NCBI RefSeq assembly: GCF_042477335.2
Contig: NC_091246.1
Coordinates: 254,991,501 to 255,055,500, forward strand
Direction: 5' to 3'
DNA length: 64,000 bases
Source of the DNA: Ovis canadensis
Taxonomy: Eukaryota; Chordata; Mammalia; Artiodactyla; Bovidae
Made by a program: the position numbers and the translations under genes. Every line of letters begins with the position of its first letter. Within the stretch, counting starts at the first letter, position 1. This document shows, one piece after another, positions 30,701-45,700 of this stretch. Below the pieces are notes generated by a model. It saw nothing but the letters and a program-made list of their open reading frames with translations, ran no database searches and had not been told where the DNA came from.

Positions 30701-33700
30701 GAGCCTCTGGGGTGTGGGGCCCTGACTCCTTGCAGGTTCGTCCCCCTCCATGCCTGAGGCTGCGTTGAGAGTTCTAGACCTCATCCTTCAGCTGGGGTCT
30801 CTGCATCCAGTCTCCTGGATGCCCACCTGCCCTTCAAAGAGCCACTCACATCAACTCTCCACACATGAGCCTGCCTGGGTCCTGTCCCCACTGAAGATGC
30901 TTCAACTGATCGCCGGTCCGGTCTAAGCCCTATGCAAGCCTCCCGCACACACACCTCCAGCTCCTGTTCCTGTCACACCAACCACAGCAAAACCAAGCTG
31001 GCCCGGCCCGCAGCCCAGTGTGGGGCGCGCCTGCCTCCAGTCTCGGCCCCCCGGAAACTCCCAGGTACCCTGCAAAACACAGCCTGAGCGGCTGCCTCTC
31101 CTCTCTCAAGTCTCGGCGCCCACACGGGACACACACTCTCCCTTCACGAGCCGTGGATCACACATTTTACAATCAATTTTCTTTCTTTTTTTTTTTACAT
31201 GTATGGACTAGAACTCTGAGACTAGCACCTAGCAAGAGGCCTGGAACAGAAGAGAAGCCGAGCGCGTGCACAGCCGGCTGGGAGTCGGAGTCCTCCGAGC
31301 CTCAGCAGCAGCAGCTGCAGGCCGCTCCAGAGCCTGGGGTGCAAGCCTGCACGTGCGGGACAGGGCAGTGGCGCCCAGCACAGCCCAGGCTCCGGCTCCT
31401 CAGCTGTCTCCTGTGTGTTCTTAAAACATGTCCCATTCACCCATGCTCAGGGAGGGCGAGACCATCTAGCTACCGGAGAGGGGCGCAATCATACGCAAAA
31501 TTACGTACTGGTTCTCAACCTGGGGTGACTTTGGTACATTTGGCCACGTCTGGAGACATTTTTCAGGTGTCATTACTGGATGGGAGGTGTGCTGGCATCC
31601 GGTGGGCTAAAATGCCCACCAGGATCCCACTAAAATCCTACAGTGCACAGAACAGCCTCGCAGCAAAGAATCATCTAGCCCCAAAGGTCAGCAGTGACAA
31701 GGCTGAGAAACCCTGGCCTAGTGAGATGGGTGGGTTTTCAAAGGACTCTGGTACGTGCAAAACGTTAAGAACGATGGCCTCAGCGAGAAGTTTCTGAAAT
31801 ATTTTTCTCAAAAACTTCAGAGCCCAGAGCTAGTTTTCACAAATTATATCCTGAAATATAGTTGATGGCTACAGTTCAAGCTGGTTAGCGGTACTGTTCA
31901 AGCCTTCTACAATCTTACTGATTTGTTTGATCTATAGACTAAAAGAATAATCATTCCTTTTAGTACATTAAAGCTTACCATTGTAAGTGACAACCTCTAC
32001 CTTAAAATCTATCATTTCACATCCATAAAGCTATTCCAGTTTTCTTTTGGTTGATATCACCTGGAATATATTTCCCCCCCTTTCACTTCCTTTCATGTCC
32101 TTGTTTTTGTCTCCTGTGAACAATGTGAAGCTAGCCTAACGACATGAAGCTGAATCTAAGTTGAATCTGACACTGATATGACTGATGCTGAGTTGTGTTT
32201 AACATGCTTTATTTTCATGAAAGACTCGAACTATAAACATTTGCTGCTGCTGCTCAGTCGCCTCAGTCGTGTCCAACTGTGCGACCCCACAGACGGCAGC
32301 CCACTGGGCTCCCCGTCCCTGGGACTCTCCAGGCAAGAACGCTGGAGTGGGGTGCCATTTCCTTTTCCAGTGCGTGAAAGTGAAAAGTGAAAGTGAAGTC
32401 GCTCAGTCGTGTCCAACTCTTTGCAACCCCATGGACTGCAGCCCACCAGGCTCCTCTGTCCATGGGACTTTCCAGGCAAGAGCACTGGAGTGGGGTGCCA
32501 CTGCCTGCTCCAAACTATATTTAGGCAAGCATAACAAACTGTATTCTGAGGGCACCTCCAACTCTCTGGAGGGGGTAGGAAGCCACAAAAATCAAACCTC
32601 TCACTCAAGCTTGGAACACAAGCTGGTGCCCGATGGCTGTCTAACGCTGAACAGAAATGGTGCATGGAGGGGTGAGAGAATGAGCTAGACGTTTTCTGTG
32701 AACACACAGACATGCACTCAAAGAACACCTATGCCCGCTGCACCCTCGGTGATGAAACTCTTCTGAACTTCAGGATTGATGACAGTGTTACTGCCTGAGT
32801 CAACAGTATGTTTCGTGTTAGACTAATACCCACCAACTTTTAAGGGCTTTTCACAAATAACTGGTAGTTTTGAAGTTTGCGTCAGTTTGCTACAATCTGA
32901 AACTGAGACTTCCTACTCAAGCTCCTCCATCATAAATGCAAGGTTTTACATCCACGGGATTTAGTCTTCAAACGGGTCAGATCCAACGCCTCCAGAGGTG
33001 GGCAAGCACCCAAACTCCCTCTGAAGGGAGCACAGTGGCGAGGGGAGGGGGCTCCAGGGGGCCAGGGAGCACGAGTCCCTCAGACAGGCAGCCACGCCCG
33101 GGGAACGGAAGCTGCTGCTCCAGCCTGATGCGAAAGCTCTGCATTTGTAAGCTTCATTCCAGGGACGCTCGCCTCTACATTGCTCTGAGGACCAAATACA
33201 AGGCAAATGGACCTAATAATGGGTTAGCAGGTTTTTAAAAGCACTATGGGAAATACACAAGACAGTGACTGAATCTGAGCGCGCCCATGCAGGCTTCCTC
33301 TCGGGAGGGCGCGGCTCCCTTCTTTCTCCAGGGCCCGAGGGAAGCCGGAGAACAGAGGCTGGTGGAGGAAAGCCCTTCAAGAGGGCGCGCGACGGCCAGT
33401 GCCTCGGGGCTGCCCGTGCACCTCCCCAAACCCCCTTTCCGGTCACACCAGCCCTGTGTGAGCCAGAGCGGCTTTTCTCTTTCTCCGTCAGATGAGGGGA
33501 AGGTGCTCAGAGAGGCTACAGAGCTCCCCCACGGTCGCAGCGCAGCCCCAGAACTAAGGCCCCTGGAGGCCCGCCGCATGCTGCCGCCCCCCACGCCACT
33601 CAAGCCGGCGGGCACTGAGATCCGTTTAGCGGGTTGAGGAGGAACTCGGCCGGCAGTGGGGAGGACGCGTTCTGACGCGGACAGCCCTGGTGGAAAGCGG

Positions 33701-36700
33701 GTCCCGGCCGCCTCGGCTGGCCGGCTGCAGCCTGGCGCGCCTCCTGCTGGCGTCTGTCCAGGGTCAGGAGTCCATTCTCTCCTCGGACAGGCCCTTGCAA
33801 TCGACGCACGCTCCGACCCCGGCTCTGAGGAGCTGGGCCCAGCGGACACTCTCCTGCAGGGCACACTACAAGGAGAACGCCGGTCTCCTCAGAGGCAGCA
33901 GCAGAGGGACTCCAGCGGTCGCAGAAGGCCTGGGGAAGCGCCTGCTGTGGCCCCAACAAAGCATCCAGCCAGCTAAGGGCACCTGCCTCTTCCACAGGGG
34001 TGCACGCAGGCCCGGCCCAAGGTCAAGCCTCCCGTGGGAGAGGCCCAACCGCCATGGCTAGTGAAAGAAACCCAAAGGCTCAGCACTGGAGCTCGACCCT
34101 GAGAGAGGAAGGCCCACTGGGGCGCAACAGATCACGGGCGAGGGGAGTTCTAGTTCCCACGACTCCTCCTTCCGGAAAAGCTCTCTATTTCTTCTCGAGT
34201 AGCACTGAACAGACTCCAGAAGACGGTGCTGTGTCTCCTCTCTCTGGGTGAAAATCCTCAGCAACAGGTCTGCTGTCACCAAGCGCAGGTGGCGCTTCAC
34301 CTCTGCAAGAGGAGGGCCACGCTGCCTGGTCTGCGAGAACAAGCGAACCAGAAAGGCAGCAGCCTAGGGCCGGGGAGCAACGAAGAGCCACCGGAGGCAG
34401 CAAGGTGCTCCCGGATAGGCTGGCCCTTAGGAGAGACAGAAGGGAGGCCACCGCCGCAAGACGGGCGCAGTGAGACGCCAGGGTCTGCAAGTTCAACGCA
34501 CCCGAGAGAGACGCACAGCCCCACCGGCTGCTGGGGCCCTTAATCATGCGACGAAGGTGCTCGCGGGAGCCTCCAGCAGAAGCTGGGGGTGGATGCACAG
34601 GAGCGGGAGGAGACACTGTGAACAGTCTCAACTGAGACCCAGCCAGAACCTTCCGACGGAATGGAGGGCCAGCACGTGTGTGCACGGCAGGCAGACGACG
34701 GGGAGAGCCGCGCTCCGTAACACAGAGGCGCACGAGAGAGAAAAGAGCAACGCGAGGAGGGAAGAGGGGAGGACACAGGCAGACGAGAGAGCCAGCCTCC
34801 TCGGGCCGCGGTGCAGGGCGCAGGACAGCACCGGTACAGCCGCACTGGCAAGACGCAGACTTCACCGCTCCACCTAGGGACGGCGAAGCCAACCCAGGCC
34901 CTCCGGTCACCAGGCAGCCGACACAACTGCCGAGAATCTCGATACCGAGCGGAGGTCTGAGAGGTCCTGGCTCTGACCAGGAAGCACCGTCTTTCCATCA
35001 GCACAGTTACGCTCTAAGGGACTTTTTGAGCACAAACTGTCTCTCTGCCAGTTGCCATTTCAGAAGCTGGTATTTTCTGATTCTCCTCTCAAATTCAAGG
35101 TGAAATGACCGATCTTGGGCTCCCTTTGAACCGCTATGCCCCACAGGCTCACGTAGTCCAGCTCTCCCAAATTGGGAACCACATCCTGCAGGGAGACCCT
35201 GGGGGATCTGAAGAGACAGTGTTCCTCTGAGAAACAGAGCCTGACCTGTCGTGAGGAAAAGTCGGGAGAAAATGCCATCAAGGAGTGAATGGTGAGCCCA
35301 CCTCCCAGGGCGCTCTGGCCCCTGGACGCGCAGGGCAGCGGCAGAGCCCACGCCGGGCCAGCCTCTCTAGGCGCCGGCAGGACGACAGCGCACGGCGCCT
35401 GGCGAGCAGGCCGCCTCTGCCAGAGCCTCCTGGGGGCAGTCTCCCCAGCAAGGCACCTGTGTCTCCACACCACACACCGGGGGAGTCTGGCTCCTCCCTC
35501 GAGGGCCTCAATTGCATTTAGGAATAAAACAAAATAACTCGCAGGTAGCTGCTGTTCAGCTGCTAAGTTGTATCTGACCCCGTGGACTGCAGCACACCAG
35601 CCTCTGTGTCTTTCACTGTCTCCCAGACTTTGCTCAAACTCATGTCCATCGAGTCGGTGATGCCAGCCAACCATCTCCTCCTCTGTCATCCCCTTCTCCT
35701 CCTGCCTTCAATCTTTCCCAGCACCAGGGTCTTTCCCAAAGAGTCAGCTCTTTGCATCAGGTGGCCAAAGGATTGGAGCTTCAGCATCAGTCCTTCCAAT
35801 GAATATTCAGGGTTGATTTCCTTTAGGATGGACTGGTTTCATGGGTGGAACCAGCAAACTCTGGTCTAAAGCCAGATAAAAAGGTCTCCTTAACTCTTAA
35901 AGCACACCCCTGGCTATTTCAAGTCCAGATGTGCAATTTACAAAAGCTTTTCCCAACAACCTTCATATCAACTTTAGTAACGGCGCTTCATCCCTGCCTT
36001 TTCCCTCCACATCACTGGCATGGCGGTGATCCGGTCCTGCCACAGGGGGCTGGCCATCTCCAATGCCTCTGCCTGCCCCACCCCTCGGCTCACTCCAGGA
36101 AGGAGGGTACCCACAGTCGCCTCGCCCAGGTCTGATTTTACAGCCATGCTTCAGGATCCCCGTCAGGTTCAATAACTCCTGAGCAAACATGGTTGGGTAA
36201 ATCAGAGCAAAAGGCAGAATTCAGAAGTTGAGAGACGAGCTGTGGGGCGCAGTGAAGCCGTCAGCTGCCTCTTTAACACAGACTCGGGTTGGTCTGTTTG
36301 AAGGTTCCATTTCCCACCACGCATTCCTCCTTCCTGTTACTCCCACAGCAAGGAAAGACACTGCACTTTAATTATGTGGGTCACTGTAGGGCACAGGATA
36401 AAGTCTAAAGCTCCCTCCCCAAGGAAATCTATGCTTTGTTGATGTAGCTCAAGGCTATTTTCCTTTTGCTTCACTGTGATTAAAAAAAAAAAAAAAAGCT
36501 GAAGACTCGAGTTTGGAAAGCCTAAAACCTGCCAAGCAGGAGACGCGCTAGCAGCGGGAGGCCGGGACTAGTGAGGCAGTCCCGCCGACTGGAGCCCCGC
36601 CAGGCAGAGGCAGAGCAGCCCCGCGGCTGCAGCGCGAGGCGTGCACGCACTGCCGGGAGAGAGAGACGAAGCCCGGGGAGAGCTGCGCAAACTCACGGCA

Positions 36701-39700
36701 GGGAGAGACAGAGCGGCAGGGAGAAGAGAAAGGACAAAAGGGGCCCCAGAGAGACGCTTCTTAAATAGAGACGCTCAAATCTAGAAGGGCATCTGACAAT
36801 GGACCCATCTCTCTAACCTTAGATTAGGTTTAGAAAGTCATCTGAGATTACTTCAGCTGCACCCAGCCACGGTTCTTATTAGCTGGTATCCATACTCAAA
36901 AAGCTACCGCAGAAAATTAGTTATAACTCCTAGGGCCAGCAAGATATGAACTGGAAGAAGTCAGGGGCACCAGAAAGCACAAAGGGCTCTGGGGCGGCAG
37001 GCAGTAACCACCCAACGATTTCTACTTGGTTGGAAGGGACACCCACTTCCTGCTTTCTTTCCCCAGTTCAGCAGAGCTTTCCGGATCCCCGTGCGCCTGC
37101 CCAGAAGGAGGGAGCCCTTTGGGCATGCTCTCCTCTGCCTCAGATCCAGCTGGGCCACTGTGCGCAGGGGTGCTGCCCTATGCGGCTGGGACACGCTTGA
37201 CACGTGGCTGGTCCAAGCTGAGAGGCGCTTTAAGTGCCAAAGACACAGCTGACTTCCCAGCCTCAGTTAAGAAAAAAAGTGTAACGTAGCTCATTAATGT
37301 ATTTTCATATTGTTTATATGTTGATTGGATACTACTTTGTATATATTGAATTAAAAATATTAATTTCATGTGTTTCTTTATACTTTCAAACATGGCTTCC
37401 CAAAAATTTTACGTTACCTCCGTGGCCCGCAGGATACTTCTGCTGGGTAACACTGTAAGGTTAGGTTAGACCTAACCTTAGAACGAGAAGCATCCCTCCT
37501 GTCCATTTCATCTGCCAGCAACTAGTGACTGAATGCCCGAAGGGCCCCGAGGCAAGCGCGAAGCAGCTAGCACTCACTCAGGGCCCAGTGTCCGGCTCAG
37601 GCCCTGCTCTGGGCAACACTCCCCGCCTCGCCTCAATTCAGCTCTCTGCGCTTAACTGTCCCTCCCAAACCGCCCTGCACTGCCGCTGAGCTTACTGGTG
37701 AATCCCAAACCTTGCTCAGTGCTCCTTCCCTGCGGCATTTTTACAGCTTAAGTAAACTTTTATCAGTAGAATGGATAAACCATTTTCTTTACTCATCCTC
37801 CCAGACACTGCGATCCCGGTGGTTCCCTCTCACGCTTCGAATCTGATTTCTTCTATAAGATAGGTTCCTCTCCCTCTCCCGATCCCTTGAGGTTGGGGAG
37901 TTTGCCCCTTCTGTGTCCAGGCTGGCTTATTAAGTGACCTCATCTAGTTTCACAGCTTTAAAATCACTCACATACACAGTCCCACTTGGATTTGAAAAGG
38001 TACCTCGGCCTACTGGGTCCAAAACCAACTCTTGGTTTCACCCCGTCGCGCAAACCTGCTCCCCCCACCGCATTTCAGCAAGTGCAGTCTTCCAGGGCTC
38101 AGGCCAGACTCTGGACTCGCCTCTGAGGCCTCTTCACTCGCACATCAGCAGATCTCGCTGGTTCTATTTTCAAAGCGTGTGCTGAATTTTCTGAGCGCTT
38201 CTGCTGCAGAGACTGTCCTGGTCTCAGTTCCGAGCAGCATCCTGATTATTTTCTGTGCTTCCATTCTTGCCCCTACAGTGTGTCTGCAGAGCACCCAGAA
38301 TGATCTTTTTACTCTGGGATAACTTTATTTAACTCTTATCACTAGGCAAGGTAGATTTTATTCATCTAGTTTTACACACAAGGAAAACAAAGCTGAAAGG
38401 GAGTGATGAAACAAAAATGTTAAGGCAAGATAAAAATGTAAGCAGAAGCGTCCCCTGCCCGTGGGTCTCCCCGCCCCCTCCAGCGTGCACTGCGCATCTG
38501 TGTAAGCACGAGCCAGACCCTCTCAGCAGCCGCACGCCTGCTCAGCCAGGGACAGCCCTGTCTCCCCCTGGCATCAGGCATGTGACTCCTCAGAAGACAG
38601 TGCTCCTTTCTCGATCGTGGAAGGGGTCAGAGTGACCCACCACTTGCCCCGTAGGTACAGACATCTCCGGGGAACTTTATGTATTACGCCAATATATCGA
38701 CTCCCAAAGCACAGCGACCAGTGCAGAACAAACAGGTCAGACACCCTGGGGAGACCCTAGGCCACACCTAATGGAAGCTCTCAGCTTAAATACTTACTCA
38801 CGGCCTTGTTACTTGCACTCTACCTGTTTTATAAGATTATCATTTTTTAAACTACCAAATGCGTGACTGACCCTTCAATACTCTTAGTGACGGTGAGGTC
38901 ACTTGAACAGCCGACCAAAGGAACCGTTCCGTAAGGACACTGGCTGTGATGGCCGGACCCCGGCCGTACGGAGAAGCAGCTAGAGGGAGCCACTGCCTGG
39001 AGCAGAACAGACTAGAAAGCCGGGCAGTCCAGGGGTTCCGGTACTGTTAACCGGGCTGAGGCCAGGAGCACATTACACGACCTGTCCACAAAATCTTCAC
39101 CTGACCTGGAGACGAGCATTCCAAGCACTCCGGGCAAACTCGTCATAAAATGCCTCCCACACCTTGGCTGAAACTAAGACCAAAAGCAAAAGGGGCTGTT
39201 CAGGGAGGAATGTCAGCCACCACCCTGTTCTACAGGAGCCACGCCGCCAGGCACCGTGATCACTGGCCTCCCACACCCTTGGGAAGGAGGCAGGCGGACA
39301 TCAGGGCGAGGCCCTGTGCTCTGGGGAAACGGGCAGAACTGGTCCTCAGACAGCTACCTATTTTCAGGAGAAAAGTCTACCGAGCCGGCTTCTCACATCT
39401 TCCCATGCTTGAGAAAAGCACTAAACCCTAAGACGCCTGCCTGTCCCTCGAGAGTGGCAGGAGCTGATGGAGCCGCGAGCCCGGACCACACGCCCCTCAC
39501 CACACACACGGCGCCTGGCCCCCCGCCTCTCTGAAACTGCTCTCAGAGTCCTCTGAGGCTCTCTGACCACGGCCTTCAGGTCGGCTAGAACAACACTTTC
39601 CATTAGATTATTGATGAATTGATCAATGACAGTAGGTAGTGACGAGCCCCCAAATCATACCTGGCACTTGAACCCTTAGCCTAGTCTCCTGATTTCTGTC

Positions 39701-42700
39701 CTGCCACAGATGGAGAAAGTGGGTCACTGACCGCCCAGGGCAACCTATCCTTTCTTGTTCCTTTTAATAATGAAGATGGCAAGGCTTCTCTCCCAAAGGA
39801 AATATCAGACCTACAGACTTTGGGGGATGGAGCAAAGTCTCTATTGCTCCCCGACACCAGGTTTTATTCAGACACCCAAAGACACCTTCACCACAAGTTA
39901 GTCAGAATCATGGGCAGCAGGGGCGGGAAGCACAGTGCTTGGGGGCAGCCAACAGAACAGGCAGGACAGCAGGGGCACGGGGGGGGGGTGGGGCGCGACA
40001 GTGGGGGGCCATGGGGAGCAAGCCAGCCCAGGAAAAGGCCTGCAGGTCCAACCTGCAGAGCGCAACGGGCACCCCCAGCAGTCCACAGGCTACAGGTTAC
40101 CCGAGGCCATCAGCGTGAGCTACGGACAAAGGGGCCCGAGAGGGCAGAGCTGTTCCATTTACCCTCCACATTCTCTCTCTCCGCTTGGCCAGATGTTAAA
40201 AAGTTATTCCCCACTTATAATCAAGATTTCAAGGCACTCCCTGGCGGTCTGGTGGTTAGGACTTGATGCTTTCACTGCTGAGGGCCTGGGTTCAATCCCT
40301 GGTCGGGGAACTCACAAGCATCGAAGCACAGCTCAAAAAAAGAAAAAAAAAAAAGATTTCGACCAGCATCTCACAGTCACTGTTGTTAGCATTACAACTA
40401 ACAGCAGCACTGTCTTTCTGGCTCCTGAGCACTGAGTTTCTCAGATACACAGAACGCATGGGCTCATCATCCAGGCTGCAGAAGCAGGCCAGCCCCAGGC
40501 GGGGGACACGCAACTGCCAGGACACAGGGACCGGCAACCGAGCACCGGCAAGCACTCCACTGGTCAGCTCTCTGCCAAGCAGCAACGGTGAACAGACCGT
40601 CCAGAAAGGCCCTGAAGCGCAGGCGCAGGGTGCCAGCAGCCTCAGCCCGGCCGCCTGCGGGCGCTCCTGTCCCGCACACGCCACTGGCTCACGGAGACAG
40701 AGGGGACGCGAGCTGCACTCCGCCTGCCCCGTGACGCGCCCTCAGGAGGCTGCCGAAGGAGCCCTGCCAGGAACGGCCGGTGGATGTGGGAGTCCCCAGG
40801 TTTACAGGCTCTGCTCACTCACCAGTGAGACATGCAACTCAGCAGCAGGAACAGAACGGGCGGCTGGAGGGTCACAGATGCGCTTATAGTCAAAGAAGGC
40901 CAGAGCACAGGGCTGGACATGCGGCTCTCAAGGTCTATGAAGAGCAGGGCCAGCCCCGACCTTTCCAGACACAGGTCCTGACGGTCCTGCAGAGCCTCGC
41001 CGAAGGACCACACCCTGAAGAATGCCATCTTAACTGCATTTTAACGAGACTTACCATTCCTTTTAGAAAGGAGAGACTGTTTCCCGTATTCATTTTGTAA
41101 GGGAAAGTTTTGGGTGTGGAGGAGAGGATGACTTACAGTGAGGGACCTTTTTAAATGCCTTACCCTCAGGGGTAAGATCCTTTATGTACATAGAGACCAC
41201 TGTTAGGATCTGTTGCTAACTTCTGTGGCTGCTGGCTTTAACCTTTATCCTGCATAGAGCTTAGCTGGGTGGTAAGGAGAAGGATGCTTGGTGGAGGCGA
41301 GAAGAGTTTGGAAACCAGTTGGGAAGAGCAATCTCTATAGTAACCACTTAAGAAAAACCAATTTCATTCTGTATTTTGGCCACAGATAAAAAGTAGCTAA
41401 ACTTGATCTCCTAGGAAACCAACAAGTCCGCAGCTATTGTGACAGGAAAACAATTTCTGTGTCCGTGGAAAGTGCGCAGGAAAGGACCCGCTCCGCTTGT
41501 GAAGGCGGCCACGGGACATGGCCTTAAACAGACAACGAACCGTGGGGCCGCTGCAGCACAGAGGGGACAGTGGGAGAGAGGGCTGGCTCCAAGCAGACCA
41601 GAGCCACCAGGTCCAGACGACAGTGCGTCTTCTCTGGAAGGACTTTACCAAAGCTTTAGAAAGACACACGGCTCTGACCTGTTGCAGAAGGAAAAGCAAC
41701 TTTCCAAATTCCAACCCACAGCAACCATGGCAGCTCTCTTGTACACCCAGAGCAAGCTGGGAACAAGACCCCCATGCAGCCCCCAAGAGGAGCGCTGAGC
41801 GGTTACGAGTGAAAAGCTCACTATTCTTTCTCTGAAATCACAGTGAAACATCTTTTTTCCAGAGTCCCAGACACAGACTGCTCAGCACAATCACGTCTCA
41901 ACTAGCCAACCGCTTTATAGAAAGCCCCTCTGAAGACGTCAGTCCCGCGAGCTCAGTCTTTCCGTAAGGAGCAGAGACAGCTCAGCAACGGCTCCTGCGG
42001 CCGCGCTACGCCTGGGTCTTGCTCTCTGACACCGCAAATCGTAAATGCCTCCTCTACTGTAACACAGACAGAAGGAAATCGGCACCAGGTAGCCCCCAAA
42101 TAACTGCATTTGCCCCCATCCACACCCAGTGCACACCCTCTGCGATGGCAGCGACTGCAGGAGGCACTGAAGACCCCAAAGCGAGGCAGGCAGCCCTGCT
42201 TCCCGGAGAGCGGCCTCTCCTCTGAAGACAGCCAAGCAAATCAAAGCTCCCATCTTTTAAATTAAAATCTAACCTTGGGGACTTTCCTGGTGGCCCAGTG
42301 TTGAAGAAGACATCTTCCAGTGCAGGGGACGTGGGTTTGATCCCTGGTCAGGGAACTAAGATCCCACACGCCGCGGGGCAACTAAGCCCCCACGGCGTGA
42401 CTAGCGAGGCCAGTGCGCAGCAGCCGCTGGGCCCGCACTCCAGGACAAGAGAGGCCCTTGCTCCACAACAGGAAAGAAGCCCCTGCACGCGCAGCTAGAG
42501 AAAGCACGCGCTCGGCCGAAACAAGCACAAAACTCTCTCCTCTCCTAAAAAAGAGAGCGCCTCCAACACTCTGCTTTGCTTTCGGACAAAGCCCAAGCTC
42601 TCCAGAGCCGTGTAGAGGAGGCTCTTCCAGACCGGCCCCTGCAGACCTCTTGGGCCTCAGCTCTTGCCAGTCTGCCCTGCCAAGGACGCCCCCTCCAGCC

Positions 42701-45700
42701 AGAGGAGATCCTCGCAGCTCTGCCAACGCTGGGCGTTCTTCTCTCACCACCTCCTGGCCCGAGTGCACTGGCCCCACTCTCTGTCCTCCCAGACTTGCCA
42801 CTGCTTAACTCAACTGGGCCTTGGAATCTTACTTTGGGCGTCACCTTCCCTACAAGACTGTCTCTGATCCCAGCCCCGGGACCCCCGTCTATACTTCTTC
42901 CAAAGAAAGTGCTGCCTCCTCGCCTCCTCACTGGACTGTGCCTGGGACCTGGAGCACAGCAAGGACCCCATGCTCACTGACACTTTACCAAGACTCACAG
43001 ACCACATGACGTCGCTGAAGGGCTAATGTTCAGATGACTGGCTCAATGAGAGCAGAAAGTAACCCCAAATTCTTAGTCCCGAAGACCACTATCCTTGAAC
43101 TCAAGATTACACTTTCTTCCAACTAGCTACATGACTTCAGAAGGCAACTTCTGAGAGGCAACGAAATGAGAAAGGTTGCCAAAGCTCGATGTTAACTACC
43201 AGTTCAATCCCATTTATGCACCATCGTCCTTCCCCCAGGACTGGGCTAGCTCATTGCCAATAAGATGGAGTGGACTGTGTCTTTTTTGAGTGTCTAAACA
43301 AGTGAACATAAAGCTTCAGTCAAACAATCAGAAATCTGAACCTGCGACCATCAACTAGCTTTTAGAAATGTTTTGATTTTTAAACTTTTTCCCTTCTCCC
43401 TTTTCTTTCTCTAACTTCGATCCCATGCTTGCACAGTAATAATTAATCAGTACCAGATGTTTTAAGAATGTAATGTCTTAAAAATGCAACCTCTGATAAT
43501 ATCACTGATGCACAAGTCTAAGTTATTTTCAAAACAAGACGACCTCTGCAGGCTCCGCATCCGGACCACCAGGTCACAGACCACTGGGTATGCGGCACAG
43601 ACGGCCTGGCTCCTGGAATGATGATTAAGAAATACCACAACAGAATGATTAACCACCAGCTTCCCCTCTCTTTCCCCTTTAGAAACTCCTCACTAGGGAA
43701 TTCCCTGGCAGTCCAGGGGCTGGGACTCTGCCCTCTCACCATGGAGGGCTGGGGTTCAATCCCTGCTTGGGGAACCAAGACCCCACAGGCCATGAGGCGC
43801 TGCCAAAACAAAACAAAAAATCCTATCTAAAAAAACCAAGCTGGTGTGGATCTGAGGCTTGTCTCCGACTTCCGTGCAGCCAAGTCCTAATTCTGCTGCA
43901 AACACCTTGCTTTGCTACAGCCCGGGAACGCGAGCTCTTTTCACACTGAGCAAACTGTTAGCCTGATTTGGGGGGAAACATGAAGATTACAAAATGGGTA
44001 TTTGCCCTCAAAATGTGCTTGAGATAAGGACACAACTTAGGGTCTGAATCAACATTAACTCAATTCTACATTTTCATTTCTCCCAAACGCAGTGTATTTT
44101 TAAAGTATCATTTCCCTGACGGAATATAAGTCATATTTTTTAACTTGTCTTTTCTCTTTTCTTAGGCTGTAACTCGTTGGGAGAGTAGGTAAAGGGACAG
44201 TTTTATACCAGGTAAGAGTTCACTATACTAACTAAAAGCAAAAAGCAGTCTCTTTACAGAACATTTGAGATGTTTCTCAGTCAGTCTTCCCCCAAAGGAC
44301 ACAACAGAACTTGATACTGAATGTTTTGAAAATAAACCGGAAACAGTGACCTCAGATGTCCTGACAAATAAGAAAGAAATTCCAGCAGGATGGCAAAATT
44401 CTCTCTGGTGTTGGAGAACAGGAAATCACCAAAAACCTCTACTTCCAAGGATTAGAACTCTAGATTACATAAAGTTCAAAGGCTCACGTTTAGAATGAGT
44501 CACACCCCATTCGCTAGCCTCGCCATCCCAGTTCTTTTATTTTGGCAAGGGGAGGTGTGTGTGTGTGTGTGATTCAACTCTCATTACCTATCGCAGTTGA
44601 GAGACAGGGTAACCTGAAGCTAAGACTTCTACATACTCAGCTGGCTACATCTGAGAAACACTGCATAGTCAGTTTCCCTATGATACAGACATCAGGTCTC
44701 ATCCCCTCCTTCAAAAGTACACATTTACAAGACGGAATCAGATTCAAGGGAGCCTTCAAGTATAAACCCAAAGCAAACATATTAAAAGTAAAAGTCGACG
44801 CCCAACTCCCAAACTGTCCACAGATCTCCAGGTGGGAGGCAGCAGAGTGCGAGAGAAAGAGTCCAGATTTGGAGTCAGACAGGCCACATCCCAGCTTCCG
44901 GATTACCATCTGCGTGACCTTGCACCAGATAGGGTTCCCTACATCTCAGTTTCCTTCCTTATTATCCTACAGAGGACGATGCCTCCACAGGGTGTTCCAA
45001 TTAAGTAAAAGCTACATAAAGGAACTTGCACCCGGGCCGCGCTGCTCACGGCCGTGTGGCAAGGCTGGGCTCCGCCTCTCTACCTGGCACTTATGAACGG
45101 TTTAGCACAAAGAACCCTGGATGAGCACCAGAAAGACCCAAGCTAGATCTAACATCTCTGGGGTCTGTTCAGCTACAGAACTGAGAGCGGGCTAGCTTAT
45201 CTCCAAGCCCTCTACAGCTTCTCAAAGACTAAGGCAATCCTCAATTTCTGGACCCTACATTCATTTTTTGTTCATTTTCTTCTTTAACATGAGAAACTCA
45301 TGTACCTTTGAAACAGGTGAGGAAAAAACAAAGAAAGGACAGGATTCTCAAGAAACTTATCATTTGAGTCACATTCAAATTGTAGGCCAAGCTCTTTCGC
45401 AGGGAGCAGCAGGAGGGGTTCTGAATGATTCACTCACATTCGTAGGCAGTAAACGCCTCTACCGGGAGACTGTGAATTCTCTGGCACAAACTCGCTGCTG
45501 AGCACGCTGTCTAGCACAGAGCAGACACTCCAAACCGCGTGTTGAACGAACAAAATACCCGGCCGGCTGACACCTGCTGCTCCTCACAAAGATCTTTTCA
45601 TTGCTCTCCTTACTCAAGTCAAAATTCAAGAAAGATGGTCTAAGAATTGTACTCAGTACCTTCTGAACGAGTTGATTCTTCAAATCCTCAATCATGCTGA

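Noticed and set aside
32230-32519. CTG/GCT trinucleotide run as a microsatellite locus
   Set aside because: The few GCT units belong to the Bov-A2 SINE tail.
34185-34910. 241-codon antisense frame
   Set aside because: GC-rich intron sequence with equally long frames on the other strand; no motif.
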